Notes: generated from the letters alone by a model not told the origin. Positions 53,596 to 63,672 are shown, numbered from the stretch's first letter. The stretch is DNA of 64,000 bases from JASHPR01 sp963808705 (GCA_963808705.1 CAWEHB010000016.1:248001-312000); one strand, 5' to 3'. Made by a program: numbers and translations.

Positions 53596-54324
53596 ATGGG
53601 CCGTGCTGACAACGGCGGTACTGACAGGGCCGACGCCGGCCAGGCCAGCGCCGGCCAGCGCCATGCGCCCCGCCGGCCGCTGCGGCTGGTGATCATCGAC
53701 GATCACCAGATGGTGCTGGACGGCCTGACGGCCATGCTGCGGCCGTACCGCGAGCAGGTGGAGATCGTCGGCGAGTCGAGCGACGCGCGGGAGGCCGCGC
53801 AGCTCGTCACCGACCAGAAACCGGACGCGGTGCTGCTGGACGTACGGCTGCGCGGCACCAGCGGGCTGGACCTGTGCACCGAGATCCTGGCCCGGGTGCC
53901 CGGCTGCAAGGTCGTCTTCCTCACGGTCTACGACGACGAGCAGTACCTGTACCAGGCCCTGCGCGTCGGCGCGGCCGGCTTCCTGCTCAAGCGGATCCGC
54001 GGCGGCGAGCTGGTCGACCACCTGTGCCGCATCTGCGAGGGGGAGGTCCTCATCGACCCGGCCCTGGCCGGGCGGGTGGCCCTGTCCGCGGCCCGGCTGC
54101 ACAGCGGCGAGTTCTGGCCGGGGGCCCATCTCGGCCTGACGCAGCGGGAAAGCGAGGTGCTCTCGCTGCTGGTGGCCGGGCTGAGCAACCGCGCGATCGC
54201 GGCGAAGCTGGTGGTCAGCGAGGAGACGGTGAAAACTCATTCCCGGGGCATCTACCGCAAGCTCGGGGTGTCCGACCGGGCCGGGGCGGTGGCCGCGGCG
54301 CTGCGCGAGGGAGTCTTCCATTGA
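53596..54324 (+). CDS. NarL/LuxR-family response regulator
   Basis: A 242-residue two-component regulator. The receiver has DDHQMVLDGL, the phosphorylated Asp in AVLLDVRLRG and the Lys in GFLLKRIRG. The C-terminal LuxR HTH reads LTQRESEVLSLLVAGLSNRA and SEETVKTHSRGIYRKLGV. It starts 51 bases after phosphoribulokinase and is coupled to the kinase gene by a TTGA overlap. The pair probably controls the cbb genes around it (inference from position). Confidence 0.93.
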   Translation: MGRADNGGTDRADAGQASAGQRHAPRRPLRLVIIDDHQMVLDGLTAMLRPYREQVEIVGESSDAREAAQLVTDQKPDAVLLDVRLRGTSGLDLCTEILARVPGCKVVFLTVYDDEQYLYQALRVGAAGFLLKRIRGGELVDHLCRICEGEVLIDPALAGRVALSAARLHSGEFWPGAHLGLTQRESEVLSLLVAGLSNRAIAAKLVVSEETVKTHSRGIYRKLGVSDRAGAVAAALREGVFH

Positions 54325-55535
54325 GCCGGGCCGGGCCCGCGTGGGCCGACCCGGAGCGCGAGGCGCAGCTGCTGTCCCGGGTCATCGACACCATCTCGGC
54401 CGGGCTGGACCTGGACCGCATGCTGCAGGGGGTGGCCCGGCTGGTGACCGAGACGGCGGACACCGACGTGTGCTTCGTGCACCTGCTCGACGAGCAGGGC
54501 ACCCGGCTGCAGCTGCGCGGCGCGACGCCGCCGTTCGACGATCTCGTGGGCAAGATCGAGCTCTCCCTCGGCGAGGGCGTCTCCGGCTGGGTGGCCCTGC
54601 ACGGCGAGCCGGCCGTGCTGCTCGACCACAAGACCGATGACCCGCGGTACCGGTACATCCCGGCCCTGCGCGGCGAGGACTTCGCCTCGATGGTCTCGGT
54701 GCCGGTGGTGACCCCGCTCGGCCACCTGGTCGGGGTCCTGAATGTGCACACCAAGCTGCGCCGCGAGTTCACCGGCGCGGACGTGGAACTGCTGCGCTCG
54801 GTGGCCGGCCTGGTCGCCGGGGCCATCGAGAACGCCAGGCTGCACAGCAGGCTCGCGGAGCGGGAGGAGGCGCTCGAGCGGTTCGCCGAGGAGATGGTGG
54901 AATGGCAGGAGCACGAGAGCCGGCGCCTGGCGGGGGAGATCCACGATGGCATCAGCCAGCGCATCGTGAGCCTGTTCTTCCATCTCTCGGCGGCCGCGGA
55001 CGCGATTCCCGGCGAGCCGGACGTCGCGGCCGAGCAGGTGGCCCGCGCCCAGGAACTCGCCGCGGCCGCGCTCGACGAGACCCGCCTGGCGATCGCGGGC
55101 CTGCGCCCGCCGGTCCTCGACGACCTCGGCCTGGCCGCCAGCCTGGAGAGCCTGGGCCGGTCCTTCCCGCAGCTGGACGTCCAGGTCGAGGCGGTCAGCT
55201 GCCGGATCGCCGAGCATGTCGAGACCGCGGTGTACCGCACGGCGCAGGAGGCCCTGCAGAACGTGGTCAAGCACGCCCGGGCCAAGGCGGTCCGGTTGCA
55301 CATGTCCGTTCGGGACGATCGCGTCCTGCTCGAGGTGAGCGACGACGGCCAGGGGCTGGCCGCCGCCGCGCGGGGCAGGGCCCGGGAATCCGCGGGCCCC
55401 ACCGGCTTCGGCCTGTCCGGGATGCGCAAGCGCGCGGAACTGCTCGGCGGGAAGCTGGAGATCTCCAGCCCGCCCGGCCGGGGCACCACGGTCCGGCTGC
55501 TCCTGCCGCTCAGCCCGGCTACTCAGGCTGAGTGA
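54321..55535 (+). CDS. GAF-domain sensor histidine kinase (HisKA_3)
   Basis: A 404-residue soluble kinase starting at a TTG that overlaps the regulator stop. Residues 15-165 form a GAF domain (TDVCFVHLLDEQGTRLQLRG, SLGEGVSGWVALHGEPAVLL). The phosphorylated His is in RRLAGEIHDGISQRI, typical of NarL-partner kinases, and the ATPase part ends with GPTGFGLSGMRKRAELLGGK. There is no membrane segment, so it senses a cytoplasmic or diffusible signal, possibly redox or a metabolite. It overlaps the convergent cbbX gene by 13 bases. Confidence 0.93.
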   Translation: MSRAGPAWADPEREAQLLSRVIDTISAGLDLDRMLQGVARLVTETADTDVCFVHLLDEQGTRLQLRGATPPFDDLVGKIELSLGEGVSGWVALHGEPAVLLDHKTDDPRYRYIPALRGEDFASMVSVPVVTPLGHLVGVLNVHTKLRREFTGADVELLRSVAGLVAGAIENARLHSRLAEREEALERFAEEMVEWQEHESRRLAGEIHDGISQRIVSLFFHLSAAADAIPGEPDVAAEQVARAQELAAAALDETRLAIAGLRPPVLDDLGLAASLESLGRSFPQLDVQVEAVSCRIAEHVETAVYRTAQEALQNVVKHARAKAVRLHMSVRDDRVLLEVSDDGQGLAAAARGRARESAGPTGFGLSGMRKRAELLGGKLEISSPPGRGTTVRLLLPLSPATQAE

Positions 55536-56563
55536 TCTGGTGAGCCGGGTGGCCGGGCGGCGGTGTCGCTGAAGACGCGGCTGCCGCGGACGTCCGCGGC
55601 CGTGATCTCGATGAGATCCGCCCGGCTGATCCGCCCGCCCGCCGCCACCAGGCGCCCCGCCTGGCGCAGCCGGAGCCGGTCGATGGCGTTCCTGATGCTG
55701 CGCGCGTTGGAGAAGCGGGGCTGCCGCATGCGCAGGCTAATGTACTCGCGGAACGCCTCCGCTGCCTCGGGCGAGAGCCGGTATTCCTCCTGCTCCAGCA
55801 TGCGCTCGGCGATCTGCATCAGGTCACAGATGCTGAAGTCGGGAAAGTCGATGTGGTGGCCGATCCGGGACGCCATGCCCGGGTTGGACCGGAAGAACAC
55901 ATCCATCCGCTCCTTGTACCCGGCCAGGATGACCACGAGATCATCGCGGTGTGCCTCCATGAACTGCAGCAGGATCTCGATGGCCTCCTGGCCGTAGTCG
56001 CGCTCGTTCTCCGGCCGGTAAAGGTAGTACGCCTCGTCGATCAGAAGGACCCCGCCCATCGCCCGCTTGAGCACTTCCTTGGTCTTGGGTGCCGTATGGC
56101 CGACATACTGCCCGACGAGGTCGTCGCGGGTCGCGGTAACCAGCTGGCCCTTGCGCAGATAGCCAAGCTCGTGCAGCAGTTCACCCATGTGCATCGCCAT
56201 GGTGGTCTTGCCGGTTCCCGGGCTGCCCGTGAAGCACATGTGCAGGCTAGGCCGGGATGACGACAGCGCGTACCGGGCCCGCAGGCGGTCGATGAGCAGC
56301 AGCGCGGCAATCTCGCGGACCCGGCCCTTGACTGGGGACAGCCCGACGAACTCGGCGTCGAGCCGCTCAAGTAGTCCAGATATCTGCAGCGCCTTGCCCT
56401 CTTCGTCCAGGTCGACGAGCGCGTCCGCCGGGAGCAGCTCGCTGGCGCCGGACTCCGGATCGCTGCCTGCCCCCGCGTCAGCACCGGTACGGCGCGACGT
56501 CGGGCCGACCGCACCGTTTCCCGGGCGAGGCATCGTGAAGCTCCGCTCGGCTGGCGTGCTCAT
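55523..56563 (-). CDS. cbbX: RuBisCO activase CbbX (AAA+)
   Basis: A 346-residue AAA+ ATPase. Walker A is FTGSPGTGKTTMA, the pore/substrate loop is DLVGQYVGHTAPKT, and Walker B is GGVLLIDEAYYLYRPE. GYKERMDVFFRSNPGMASRI is the sensor region. CbbX removes inhibitory sugar phosphates from red-type form I RuBisCO by tugging the large-subunit tail. The N-terminal 60 residues are a variable extension. It starts inside the cbbS stop (ATGA), as expected for a cbbLSX operon. Confidence 0.95.
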   Translation of the reverse strand: MSTPAERSFTMPRPGNGAVGPTSRRTGADAGAGSDPESGASELLPADALVDLDEEGKALQISGLLERLDAEFVGLSPVKGRVREIAALLLIDRLRARYALSSSRPSLHMCFTGSPGTGKTTMAMHMGELLHELGYLRKGQLVTATRDDLVGQYVGHTAPKTKEVLKRAMGGVLLIDEAYYLYRPENERDYGQEAIEILLQFMEAHRDDLVVILAGYKERMDVFFRSNPGMASRIGHHIDFPDFSICDLMQIAERMLEQEEYRLSPEAAEAFREYISLRMRQPRFSNARSIRNAIDRLRLRQAGRLVAAGGRISRADLIEITAADVRGSRVFSDTAARPPGSPDHSA

Positions 56564-57006
56564 GCGCCGCCGCGCTGGCCGTTCGGGCTGCCGTAGCGCT
56601 CGCCGCTCGGCTTGTCCGTGGCGTAGGCATGCAGCGAGTACCTGATGCGCCGGTCAGCTGCCTCCTGCCGGTCCAGGCGGAAGCCCGGCTCATGACCCGG
56701 ACGATTGACGATGAAGCTCAGCGCCGTCGTCTGCCGACCGAGCGCGGAGTCATAGGCAGATACCCGGACGTAGTGCTCGGGCCAGACCTGCACGCAGGCA
56801 GTTACCTCGTGCATGACCGCCGATGCGTCGGAGATCTCGAACATGGGCAGCCCCCACATCTCCCACAGGACGTTACGGGGGTGCGGGTCGTCGGTGAACT
56901 CGACGGCTACTGCCCAGCCCTGGTCAATGGCGTATTGAACCTGTGCCCTGATCTCATCGGTCTCCAGATCAGGCAGATACGAGAACGTGCCCTGAGTTAT
57001 CCGCAT
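56560..57006 (-). CDS. cbbS: RuBisCO small subunit
   Basis: A 148-residue small subunit. RITQGTFSYLPDLETDEIRA begins the fold, then QVQYAIDQGWAVAVEFTDDP, and NVLWEMWGLPMFE matches the conserved W-GLPMF block. The C-terminal extension after GHEPGFRLDRQEAADRRIRY is typical of red-type (form IC/D/E) small subunits. It follows cbbL by 62 bases and overlaps cbbX. Confidence 0.95.
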   Translation of the reverse strand: MRITQGTFSYLPDLETDEIRAQVQYAIDQGWAVAVEFTDDPHPRNVLWEMWGLPMFEISDASAVMHEVTACVQVWPEHYVRVSAYDSALGRQTTALSFIVNRPGHEPGFRLDRQEAADRRIRYSLHAYATDKPSGERYGSPNGQRGGA

Positions 57007-57068
57007 GAAAGCTCCTGGTTCGGTGCGTCGAGGGCGGGCGGGCTTGCCGTCCGCCGGCCGCGCTGCCG

Positions 57069-58505
57069 TCAGGCAGTCGGCGTGGGAGTGACATCTGGGG
57101 TGTCAGTCGATTCATAGTTGAAGGTGATGTCGCCCCAGGTGTCGATCGCGGCCTGCAGCTCCCGGCAGTGCTTGGCGGCCTCGGCGATAATCTGCTCGCC
57201 CTCCCGGGCGAAGTCGCGGCCCTCGTTACGGGCCTTGATCATCGTCTCCACGGCGACCCGGTTAGCCGTGGCGCCGGCGGCTATGCCCATGGGATGGCCG
57301 ATGGTGCCGCCGCCGAACTGCAGGATGACGTCCTCGCCCAGGTAGTCGAGCAACTGGTGCATCTGGCCCGCGTGGATGCCGCCCGACGCCACCGGCATGA
57401 CGGCCGGCATGGATCCCCAGTCCTGGTCGAAGTAGATCCCGTGGCCGAGGTCCTGCGGCACCCGCGATCCGCGCAGCGTGTCGTAGTAGCCGCGCACCAT
57501 GGCCGGGTCGCCCTCCAGCTTGCCGACCACCGTCCCGGCGTGCAGGTGATCGACGCCGATCAGCCGGCACCACTTGGCGATGACGCGGAAGCTCACGCCG
57601 TGCGACTTCTGCCGCGTGTAGGTCCCGTGGCCCGCCCGGTGCAGGTGCAGCAGGACGCCGTTGCGCCGGGCCCAGTTGGACATCGAGTGCAGGGCCGTGT
57701 ACCCGACGGTCAGGTCGACCATGATGATGATGCTGCCGAGTTCACGGGCGAACTCGGCCCGCTCGTACATGTCCTCCATGGAGGCGGCCGTGACGTTCAG
57801 GTAATGGCCCTTGATCTCGCCGGTCTGCTGGACCGCCCGGTTGACGCCATCCATGGCGAACAGGAACCGGTCCCGCCAGCGCATGAACGGCTGGGAGTTG
57901 ATGTTCTCGTCGTCCTTGGTGAAATCCAGCCCGCCGCTGAGCGCCTCGTAGACCACCCGGCCGTAGTTCCGCGCGGACAGGCCGAGCTTGGGCTTGGTCG
58001 TGGCGCCGAGCAGCGGCCGGCCGTACTTGCCGAGGTACTCGCGCTCCATCACGATGCCGTGCGGCGGGCCGTGGAAGGTCTTCACGTAGTGCAGCGGGAT
58101 CCGCATGTCCTCCAGCCGCAGCGAGCGCAGCGCCTTGAACCCGAAGACGTTGCCGATGATCGAGGAGGTCAGGTTCGGGATCGAGCCCTCCTCGAACAGG
58201 TCGATGTCGTAGGCGATGTAGGCGATGTACTCACCGTCGCGGCCGGCCACCGGATCCACCCGGTAGCACTTCGCCTGATAGTGCTCGTGGGCGGTGAGGC
58301 GGTCGGTCCATACCACCGTCCAGGTGGCCGTCGAGGACTCCCCGGCCACCGCGGCGCCGGCCTCCACGGGAGGCACGCCGGGCTGCGGGGCGATCCGGAA
58401 GGCGGCCAGGATGTCGGTGTCCTTCGGCTCGTAGTCGGGGTCGTAGTAGCCCATCTCCGCGTACGGGATGACGCCCGCGTTCCACCGGTCCTGCGCTGCA
58501 TCCAT
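57069..58505 (-). CDS. cbbL: RuBisCO large subunit, form I (red-type, IC/IE-like)
   Basis: Carboxylates ribulose bisphosphate. The 478-residue protein has the catalytic Lys in TTKPKLGLSARNYGR, the carbamylated Lys in GGLDFTKDDENINSQPFMRW and loop 6 in HAGTVVGKLEGDP. HLHRAGHGTYTRQKSHGVSF is a red-type pattern (HRAG.. rather than HRAM). This places it with form IC or the actinobacterial IE group (from memory; a tree is needed). The start ATG at 58505 has weak ribosome-site support. It leads a cbbLSX operon on the reverse strand. Confidence 0.97.
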   Translation of the reverse strand: MDAAQDRWNAGVIPYAEMGYYDPDYEPKDTDILAAFRIAPQPGVPPVEAGAAVAGESSTATWTVVWTDRLTAHEHYQAKCYRVDPVAGRDGEYIAYIAYDIDLFEEGSIPNLTSSIIGNVFGFKALRSLRLEDMRIPLHYVKTFHGPPHGIVMEREYLGKYGRPLLGATTKPKLGLSARNYGRVVYEALSGGLDFTKDDENINSQPFMRWRDRFLFAMDGVNRAVQQTGEIKGHYLNVTAASMEDMYERAEFARELGSIIIMVDLTVGYTALHSMSNWARRNGVLLHLHRAGHGTYTRQKSHGVSFRVIAKWCRLIGVDHLHAGTVVGKLEGDPAMVRGYYDTLRGSRVPQDLGHGIYFDQDWGSMPAVMPVASGGIHAGQMHQLLDYLGEDVILQFGGGTIGHPMGIAAGATANRVAVETMIKARNEGRDFAREGEQIIAEAAKHCRELQAAIDTWGDITFNYESTDTPDVTPTPTA

Positions 58506-58594
58506 GCCGTGTTCCCGCCGTTCCCGTCGATGGGCCCTTCTCCCCGCCAGCATGGCCGGCCAAATGTTTACTGTCTATTGAAACTTAACGGCTG

Positions 58595-58618
58595 ATTATT
58601 AAGTGATCTTTTAATAAT
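58595..58618. promoter_or_regulatory. Candidate CbbR operator upstream of cbbL
   Basis: ATTATTAA and TTAATAAT form a perfect 8-base inverted repeat with an 8-base spacer, 90 bases before the cbbL start, in an AT-rich island at about 58565-58620. An overlapping CTTAA-N10-TTAAG also fits the LysR T-N11-A form. Both are plausible binding sites for the adjacent CbbR. Confidence 0.65.
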
Positions 58619-58670
58619 GGCTGCGGGAGTGGCTCTCCGGCAGACAGCGGGGAGGGCCGTGGCGGCGCGG

Positions 58671-58731
58671 CTCAGGCAGGCCGGGCGGGCCGGGAGGACG
58701 CGGCGGGGCACCTCAGGCAGGCCGGGCGGGC
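58671..58731. repeat. 20-bp direct repeat at the cbbR 3' end
   Basis: CTCAGGCAGGCCGGGCGGGC occurs at 58671-58690 and 58712-58731. The second copy contains the stop and last codons of cbbR, so the 3' end of that gene was duplicated into the cbbL upstream region. Confidence 0.8.
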
Positions 58732-59633
58732 AGATGGAAGTCGCTGTTGCCGAGCACGTGCGCGACGAGCCTGGCGGCGGGCAGCGGCAGGAGGCCTGGA
58801 TTCGCGAGGAGGTACCAGTCACGGTGCAGCGGGGTGCCAGGAACTGCGATCTCGTCGAGCCGGCCGGAGGCCAGTTCCTGCGCCACGGCGTCCCGGGACA
58901 CGAGCGTGACGCCCAGGCCGACCGCGGCCGATTCGCGGATCGCCCCATTGGACCCGACGGTCAGCGTGGACGGCGCGATGTCCAGCTCGGCGAGTAGCGC
59001 CTCGGTGCTTAGCCGGGTGCCGGACCCTGGTTCCCGCAGCAGCCACGGCTGGCGGGACAGCCACTCCAGCATCCCGGCCTCCCCGGCCGCGGCGGCGGCA
59101 CGGGACTGCGCGGCCAGGTCCGGCGAGCTCACCACGACAAGCTCGTGTGCGCGGACCGCGCGCACCCGCACGTCCCAGCCCGGCTCGGGCCGCCCGGCCA
59201 GCGCGAGGTCAACCTGATGATGGTCAAGCAGGGCCCGGACCCGGTCCCGGTTCCCGGCCTCGAGCAGCACCCCGGTGTGCGGATTGACCCGCCGGAAACC
59301 GCTGAGCAGCCCGGGAACGATCTGCTCGGCCGCCGTGGTGACGGCGGCGATGCGGAGTTCTCCCCGCTCCGGATCGGCGGCGGCGGCCGCAGCGCGGCGC
59401 GCCTCGTCGAGCAGCCCGAGGATGCGGTGCACGTACGCCGCGTACTGCTCGCCCGCGCTCGTCAGCCGCAGGCCCCGGCCGTCCGGGCGGACCAGCGGCA
59501 TCCCGACCGACCGCTGCAGCGCCGCGAGCGAGGCCGACACCGCGGCCTGCGTGACCACGAGCTGCTCGGCCGCGGCGCGGACCGACCCGGTCTCGGCCAC
59601 GGCCAGGAACGTGCGGAGCTGATTCAGCGTCAC
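58713..59633 (-). CDS. cbbR: LysR-family regulator CbbR
   Basis: A 306-residue LysR protein. The HTH reads TLNQLRTFLAVAETGSVRAA and TQAAVSASLAALQRSVGMPL, and the effector domain follows with QIVPGLLSGFRRVNPHTGV. The GTG at 59633 has AGGAG at good spacing and matches the CbbR N-terminus; an upstream start at 59657 is weaker. CbbR activates cbb operons in response to metabolites such as RuBP or NADPH. Unusually it lies upstream of, and in the same direction as, cbbL rather than divergent from it. Confidence 0.92.
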   Translation of the reverse strand: MTLNQLRTFLAVAETGSVRAAAEQLVVTQAAVSASLAALQRSVGMPLVRPDGRGLRLTSAGEQYAAYVHRILGLLDEARRAAAAAADPERGELRIAAVTTAAEQIVPGLLSGFRRVNPHTGVLLEAGNRDRVRALLDHHQVDLALAGRPEPGWDVRVRAVRAHELVVVSSPDLAAQSRAAAAAGEAGMLEWLSRQPWLLREPGSGTRLSTEALLAELDIAPSTLTVGSNGAIRESAAVGLGVTLVSRDAVAQELASGRLDEIAVPGTPLHRDWYLLANPGLLPLPAARLVAHVLGNSDFHLPARPA

Positions 59634-59892
59634 CGCGAACTCCTGCTCGGCGGGCAATCTTTAATCGTTTGGCTGTTTAGTTCAGCTTAGCGTTAAGTAT
59701 CCGGAGGGAACCCGGCGCGGCCGGACGGGTGGCGGCACGTCCCGCCGCTTCGGGAACCTGACCCGCGTGGCCTGTGCCCCGGCTAACGGGGCACACTGTC
59801 ACCGGTCACCATCGTCACCGGGATAGTCACCTTGGGTATCCTGCTGGGCCCTGACGGCCGGCTCACGGATCAGGCACGGGAGGCGTTGCGAA
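59634..59892. promoter_or_regulatory. Intergenic region between cbbR and the acVLRF1 gene
   Basis: An AT-rich stretch at about 59659-59700 upstream of cbbR holds TTTAATCG and CGTTAAG, a loose inverted pair that may be an autoregulatory CbbR site. A perfect 9-base hairpin (TGTGCCCCG / CGGGGCACA, 5-base loop) lies at 59773-59795. Four GTCACC copies occur at 59798-59831. Confidence 0.5.
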
Positions 59893-60561
59893 GTGGCAGA
59901 CGGCGCGGCAGGCGGCGCGCGATGGATTGAGGTCAGCCCGGAGCGCCTCGCGGGCTGGCTGGAGTCCTTCGCGCAGCGTCACGGCAATATCACCAGTGCG
60001 GCAGGACCGGCCGTGGTCACGTTCCGGGCCGCGGACGGGGCGGTGGCAGAGTGCCACGTGCCGTTCCCGCCGCTGCCGGAGGGCACCGACACGGCCGAGC
60101 GGATCTGCGCTCACGCGCGGGCCGAGCGCACGGTGGGCGTGCTCCTGGTCCGGCTCGGCGGCTACGCGGCCGGGGTGTTCACCGGCCCCGCCGCGCACCT
60201 GGCCGCCTCCAAGGTGGGCTCGCGGCTGGTGCACGGGCGGAGCGCCGCGGGCGGCACATCGCAGCAGCGCTTCGCCCGGCGGCGGGAGAAGCAGGCCAGC
60301 GAGGCGCTCGGCGCCGCGGCGGACACGGCGGCGGCGGTGTTCGGCCCGTACGAGGGGAAGCTCGACGCGGTGGTGCTCGGGGGAGACCGGCGAGCGATCG
60401 CCGGGCTGCGCGGCGACCCGCGGCTGAGGCCGTACTTCGACCTCGCCGTGGAGCGCTTCCTCACGGTGCCCGATCCCCGGCTCACCGTGCTGCGCGGCGC
60501 GCCCCGGCTGTTCCAGGCGATCCGGATCCGGCTGACCGAGCCCTCTTCGCCGACCAGATGA
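59893..60561 (+). CDS. acVLRF1-family peptidyl-tRNA hydrolase (Vms1-like release factor)
   Basis: A 222-residue protein with the signature KVGSRLVHGRSAAGGTSQQR, the GGxSQQRFARRR loop near residue 120. Actinobacterial Vms1-like release factors use the Gln of this loop to release nascent chains from stalled large ribosomal subunits, as eukaryotic ANKZF1/Vms1 does (family knowledge). The GTG at 59893 is preceded by a GGGAGG-like sequence. It lies near an ABC-F ATPase gene, another ribosome-associated function. Confidence 0.85.
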   Translation: MADGAAGGARWIEVSPERLAGWLESFAQRHGNITSAAGPAVVTFRAADGAVAECHVPFPPLPEGTDTAERICAHARAERTVGVLLVRLGGYAAGVFTGPAAHLAASKVGSRLVHGRSAAGGTSQQRFARRREKQASEALGAAADTAAAVFGPYEGKLDAVVLGGDRRAIAGLRGDPRLRPYFDLAVERFLTVPDPRLTVLRGAPRLFQAIRIRLTEPSSPTR

Positions 60562-60576
60562 CTGAGGCACCGCCAT

Positions 60577-60652
60577 GATCGACTAGAACGGACGATCCTC
60601 AGTAACGATCGACTAGAACGGACGATCCTCAGTAACGACTGAGGATCGTCCG
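60577..60652 (+). repeat. Duplicated 30-bp unit ending in a 15-bp hairpin
   Basis: Two identical 30-base units (60577-60606 and 60607-60636) lie in tandem. The last 15 bases of stem arm in the second copy (CGGACGATCCTCAGT) pair perfectly with ACTGAGGATCGTCCG at 60638-60652 across a 4-base loop. The same arm in the first copy can pair with the same partner, giving two exclusive hairpins. It follows the acVLRF1 gene, so it is probably its terminator, duplicated on one side. The rest up to 60850 has no gene. Confidence 0.85.
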
Positions 60653-60850
60653 CGCTAAGCGATCAACCAGGGGCGGGGGATGGCCGACCCGTTGGCGAGC
60701 CCCTCCGGGCCCAGCGGCGGGTGAGGAAATGCCGTTGCCAGCTCGGATAAACTGACCGCATGCAACCGCTCCTGTCGTAACGGGCCGTCCTGGCACCAGG
60801 GGTGCCGCACGACGTGAGATGCCCGCTATATCCCGTTATGGAGCGATGGA

Positions 60851-62449
<1,599 letters not shown>

Positions 62450-62592
62450 CCGGCCGCGCCCGCCGCCGGGCCCGTGCCGCCCCAAAAAGAAGAGATCTTT
62501 TGCGCGCGTGTGGGTAGCCGATCACGACTTCATGCGTGATCATGGCGGGAGACGGTAACGCAGCGGTCACTTCAGTTCACCGGGAGGTACGC

Positions 62593-62808
62593 GTGACCGA
62601 GACTCTCAAAAAAGGCACCCGGGTGACCGGTGCCGACCGCACCAAGCTGGCGGCCGACTTGAAGAAGAGATACAACGCCGGCGAGAGCATCCGCTCCCTG
62701 GCCGGCTCGACCGGCCGGTCCTACGGCTTCGTGCACCGGATCCTGACCGAGAACGGGGTGTCACTGCGCGGCCGGGGCGGTGCCACCCGGGGCAAGGCCA
62801 AGCGCTGA
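62593..62808 (+). CDS. Small helix-turn-helix protein
   Basis: A 71-residue basic protein from a GTG with GGGAGG upstream. It contains LAADLKKRYNAGESIRSLAG and STGRSYGFVHRILTENGVSL, a compact HTH reminiscent of Hin-type or MerR-like folds, with a basic tail (RGRGGATRGKAKR). Small proteins of this kind are common in actinobacteria. Its stop overlaps the next gene. Confidence 0.85.
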   Translation: MTETLKKGTRVTGADRTKLAADLKKRYNAGESIRSLAGSTGRSYGFVHRILTENGVSLRGRGGATRGKAKR

Positions 62809-63590
62809 GCGGAGCCATCCCCGCATCAGCGCTTGAGGCCGGCGGGCTGCGCCTGGACATCGGCGACTCGGTCGCCACGGTGACGCTCAGCAGGCCCGAG
62901 CGGCGTAACGCGATGACCCCCGCCGTATGGCGCGGCCTCGCCGCGATCGGCGCCGGCCTGCCGCCGGGGGTCCGCGTGGTCGTCGTGCGCGGCGCCGGCC
63001 CGTCGTTCTGCTCCGGGATCGACCTGCGGATGTTCTCGGCGGAGGGCGTGCCCGGCGAGGACCCGCCGCTGTCCGCGGCCGACCCTGAGTTCGAGCCTTC
63101 GGTCGCGGCCTGGCAGGAAGGGTACCTGTGGCTGCGCGATCCGGGCATCGTGTCGATCGCCGCGGTCCAGGGACACGCCATCGGCGCCGGCTTCCAGCTG
63201 GCCCTGGCCTGCGACCTGCGCATCCTGGCTGACGACGCGAAGCTGTGCATGAAGGAGCCGGCGCTCGGCCTGGTTCCGGACCTGACCGGGACCAAGCCCC
63301 TGGTCGACATCGTCGGGCTGCCGCGGGCGATCGAGCTGTGCCTCACGGCCCGCACCGTGTCCGCGGCCGAGGCTAGTCAGCTGCGGCTGGCCGAGCTGGT
63401 GGTGCCCGCCGCCGACCTGGACGCGGCCGTGGCCGACCTGACGGCCGCGCTGCTGGCCACCGACGCCGCGGCGGCCCGAGCCACCAAGCGGCTGCTGGCC
63501 CAGGCCGGCGCGAATACCCTGGTGCAGCAGGCGGCCGCGGAACGCAGCGCTCAGACGGCCCTGCTCCGGGCACGGCTCGCCGGGCAGTGA
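62805..63590 (+). CDS. Enoyl-CoA hydratase/isomerase family protein
   Basis: A crotonase-fold protein with the CoA-binding block SFCSGIDLRMFSAEG and the oxyanion segment QGHAIGAGFQLALACDLRI, then CMKEPALGLVPDLTGTKPLV. The first GTG in frame (62880) would cut off the family N-terminus LRLDIGDSVATVTLSRPERR. A CTG at 62805 overlaps the HTH stop by four bases (CTGA), the same geometry as other overlaps here. I therefore annotate from CTG, about 261 residues. The substrate is unknown. Confidence 0.9.
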   Translation: MSGAIPASALEAGGLRLDIGDSVATVTLSRPERRNAMTPAVWRGLAAIGAGLPPGVRVVVVRGAGPSFCSGIDLRMFSAEGVPGEDPPLSAADPEFEPSVAAWQEGYLWLRDPGIVSIAAVQGHAIGAGFQLALACDLRILADDAKLCMKEPALGLVPDLTGTKPLVDIVGLPRAIELCLTARTVSAAEASQLRLAELVVPAADLDAAVADLTAALLATDAAAARATKRLLAQAGANTLVQQAAAERSAQTALLRARLAGQ

Positions 63591-63672
63591 GGAGGGCAGG
63601 GTAGGCGGGTGGGGCGGGTTCGCCCTGAGCTGACCCGGGAAGAACACGGGCCGCCGGGAGGTTCCTGGCCCT

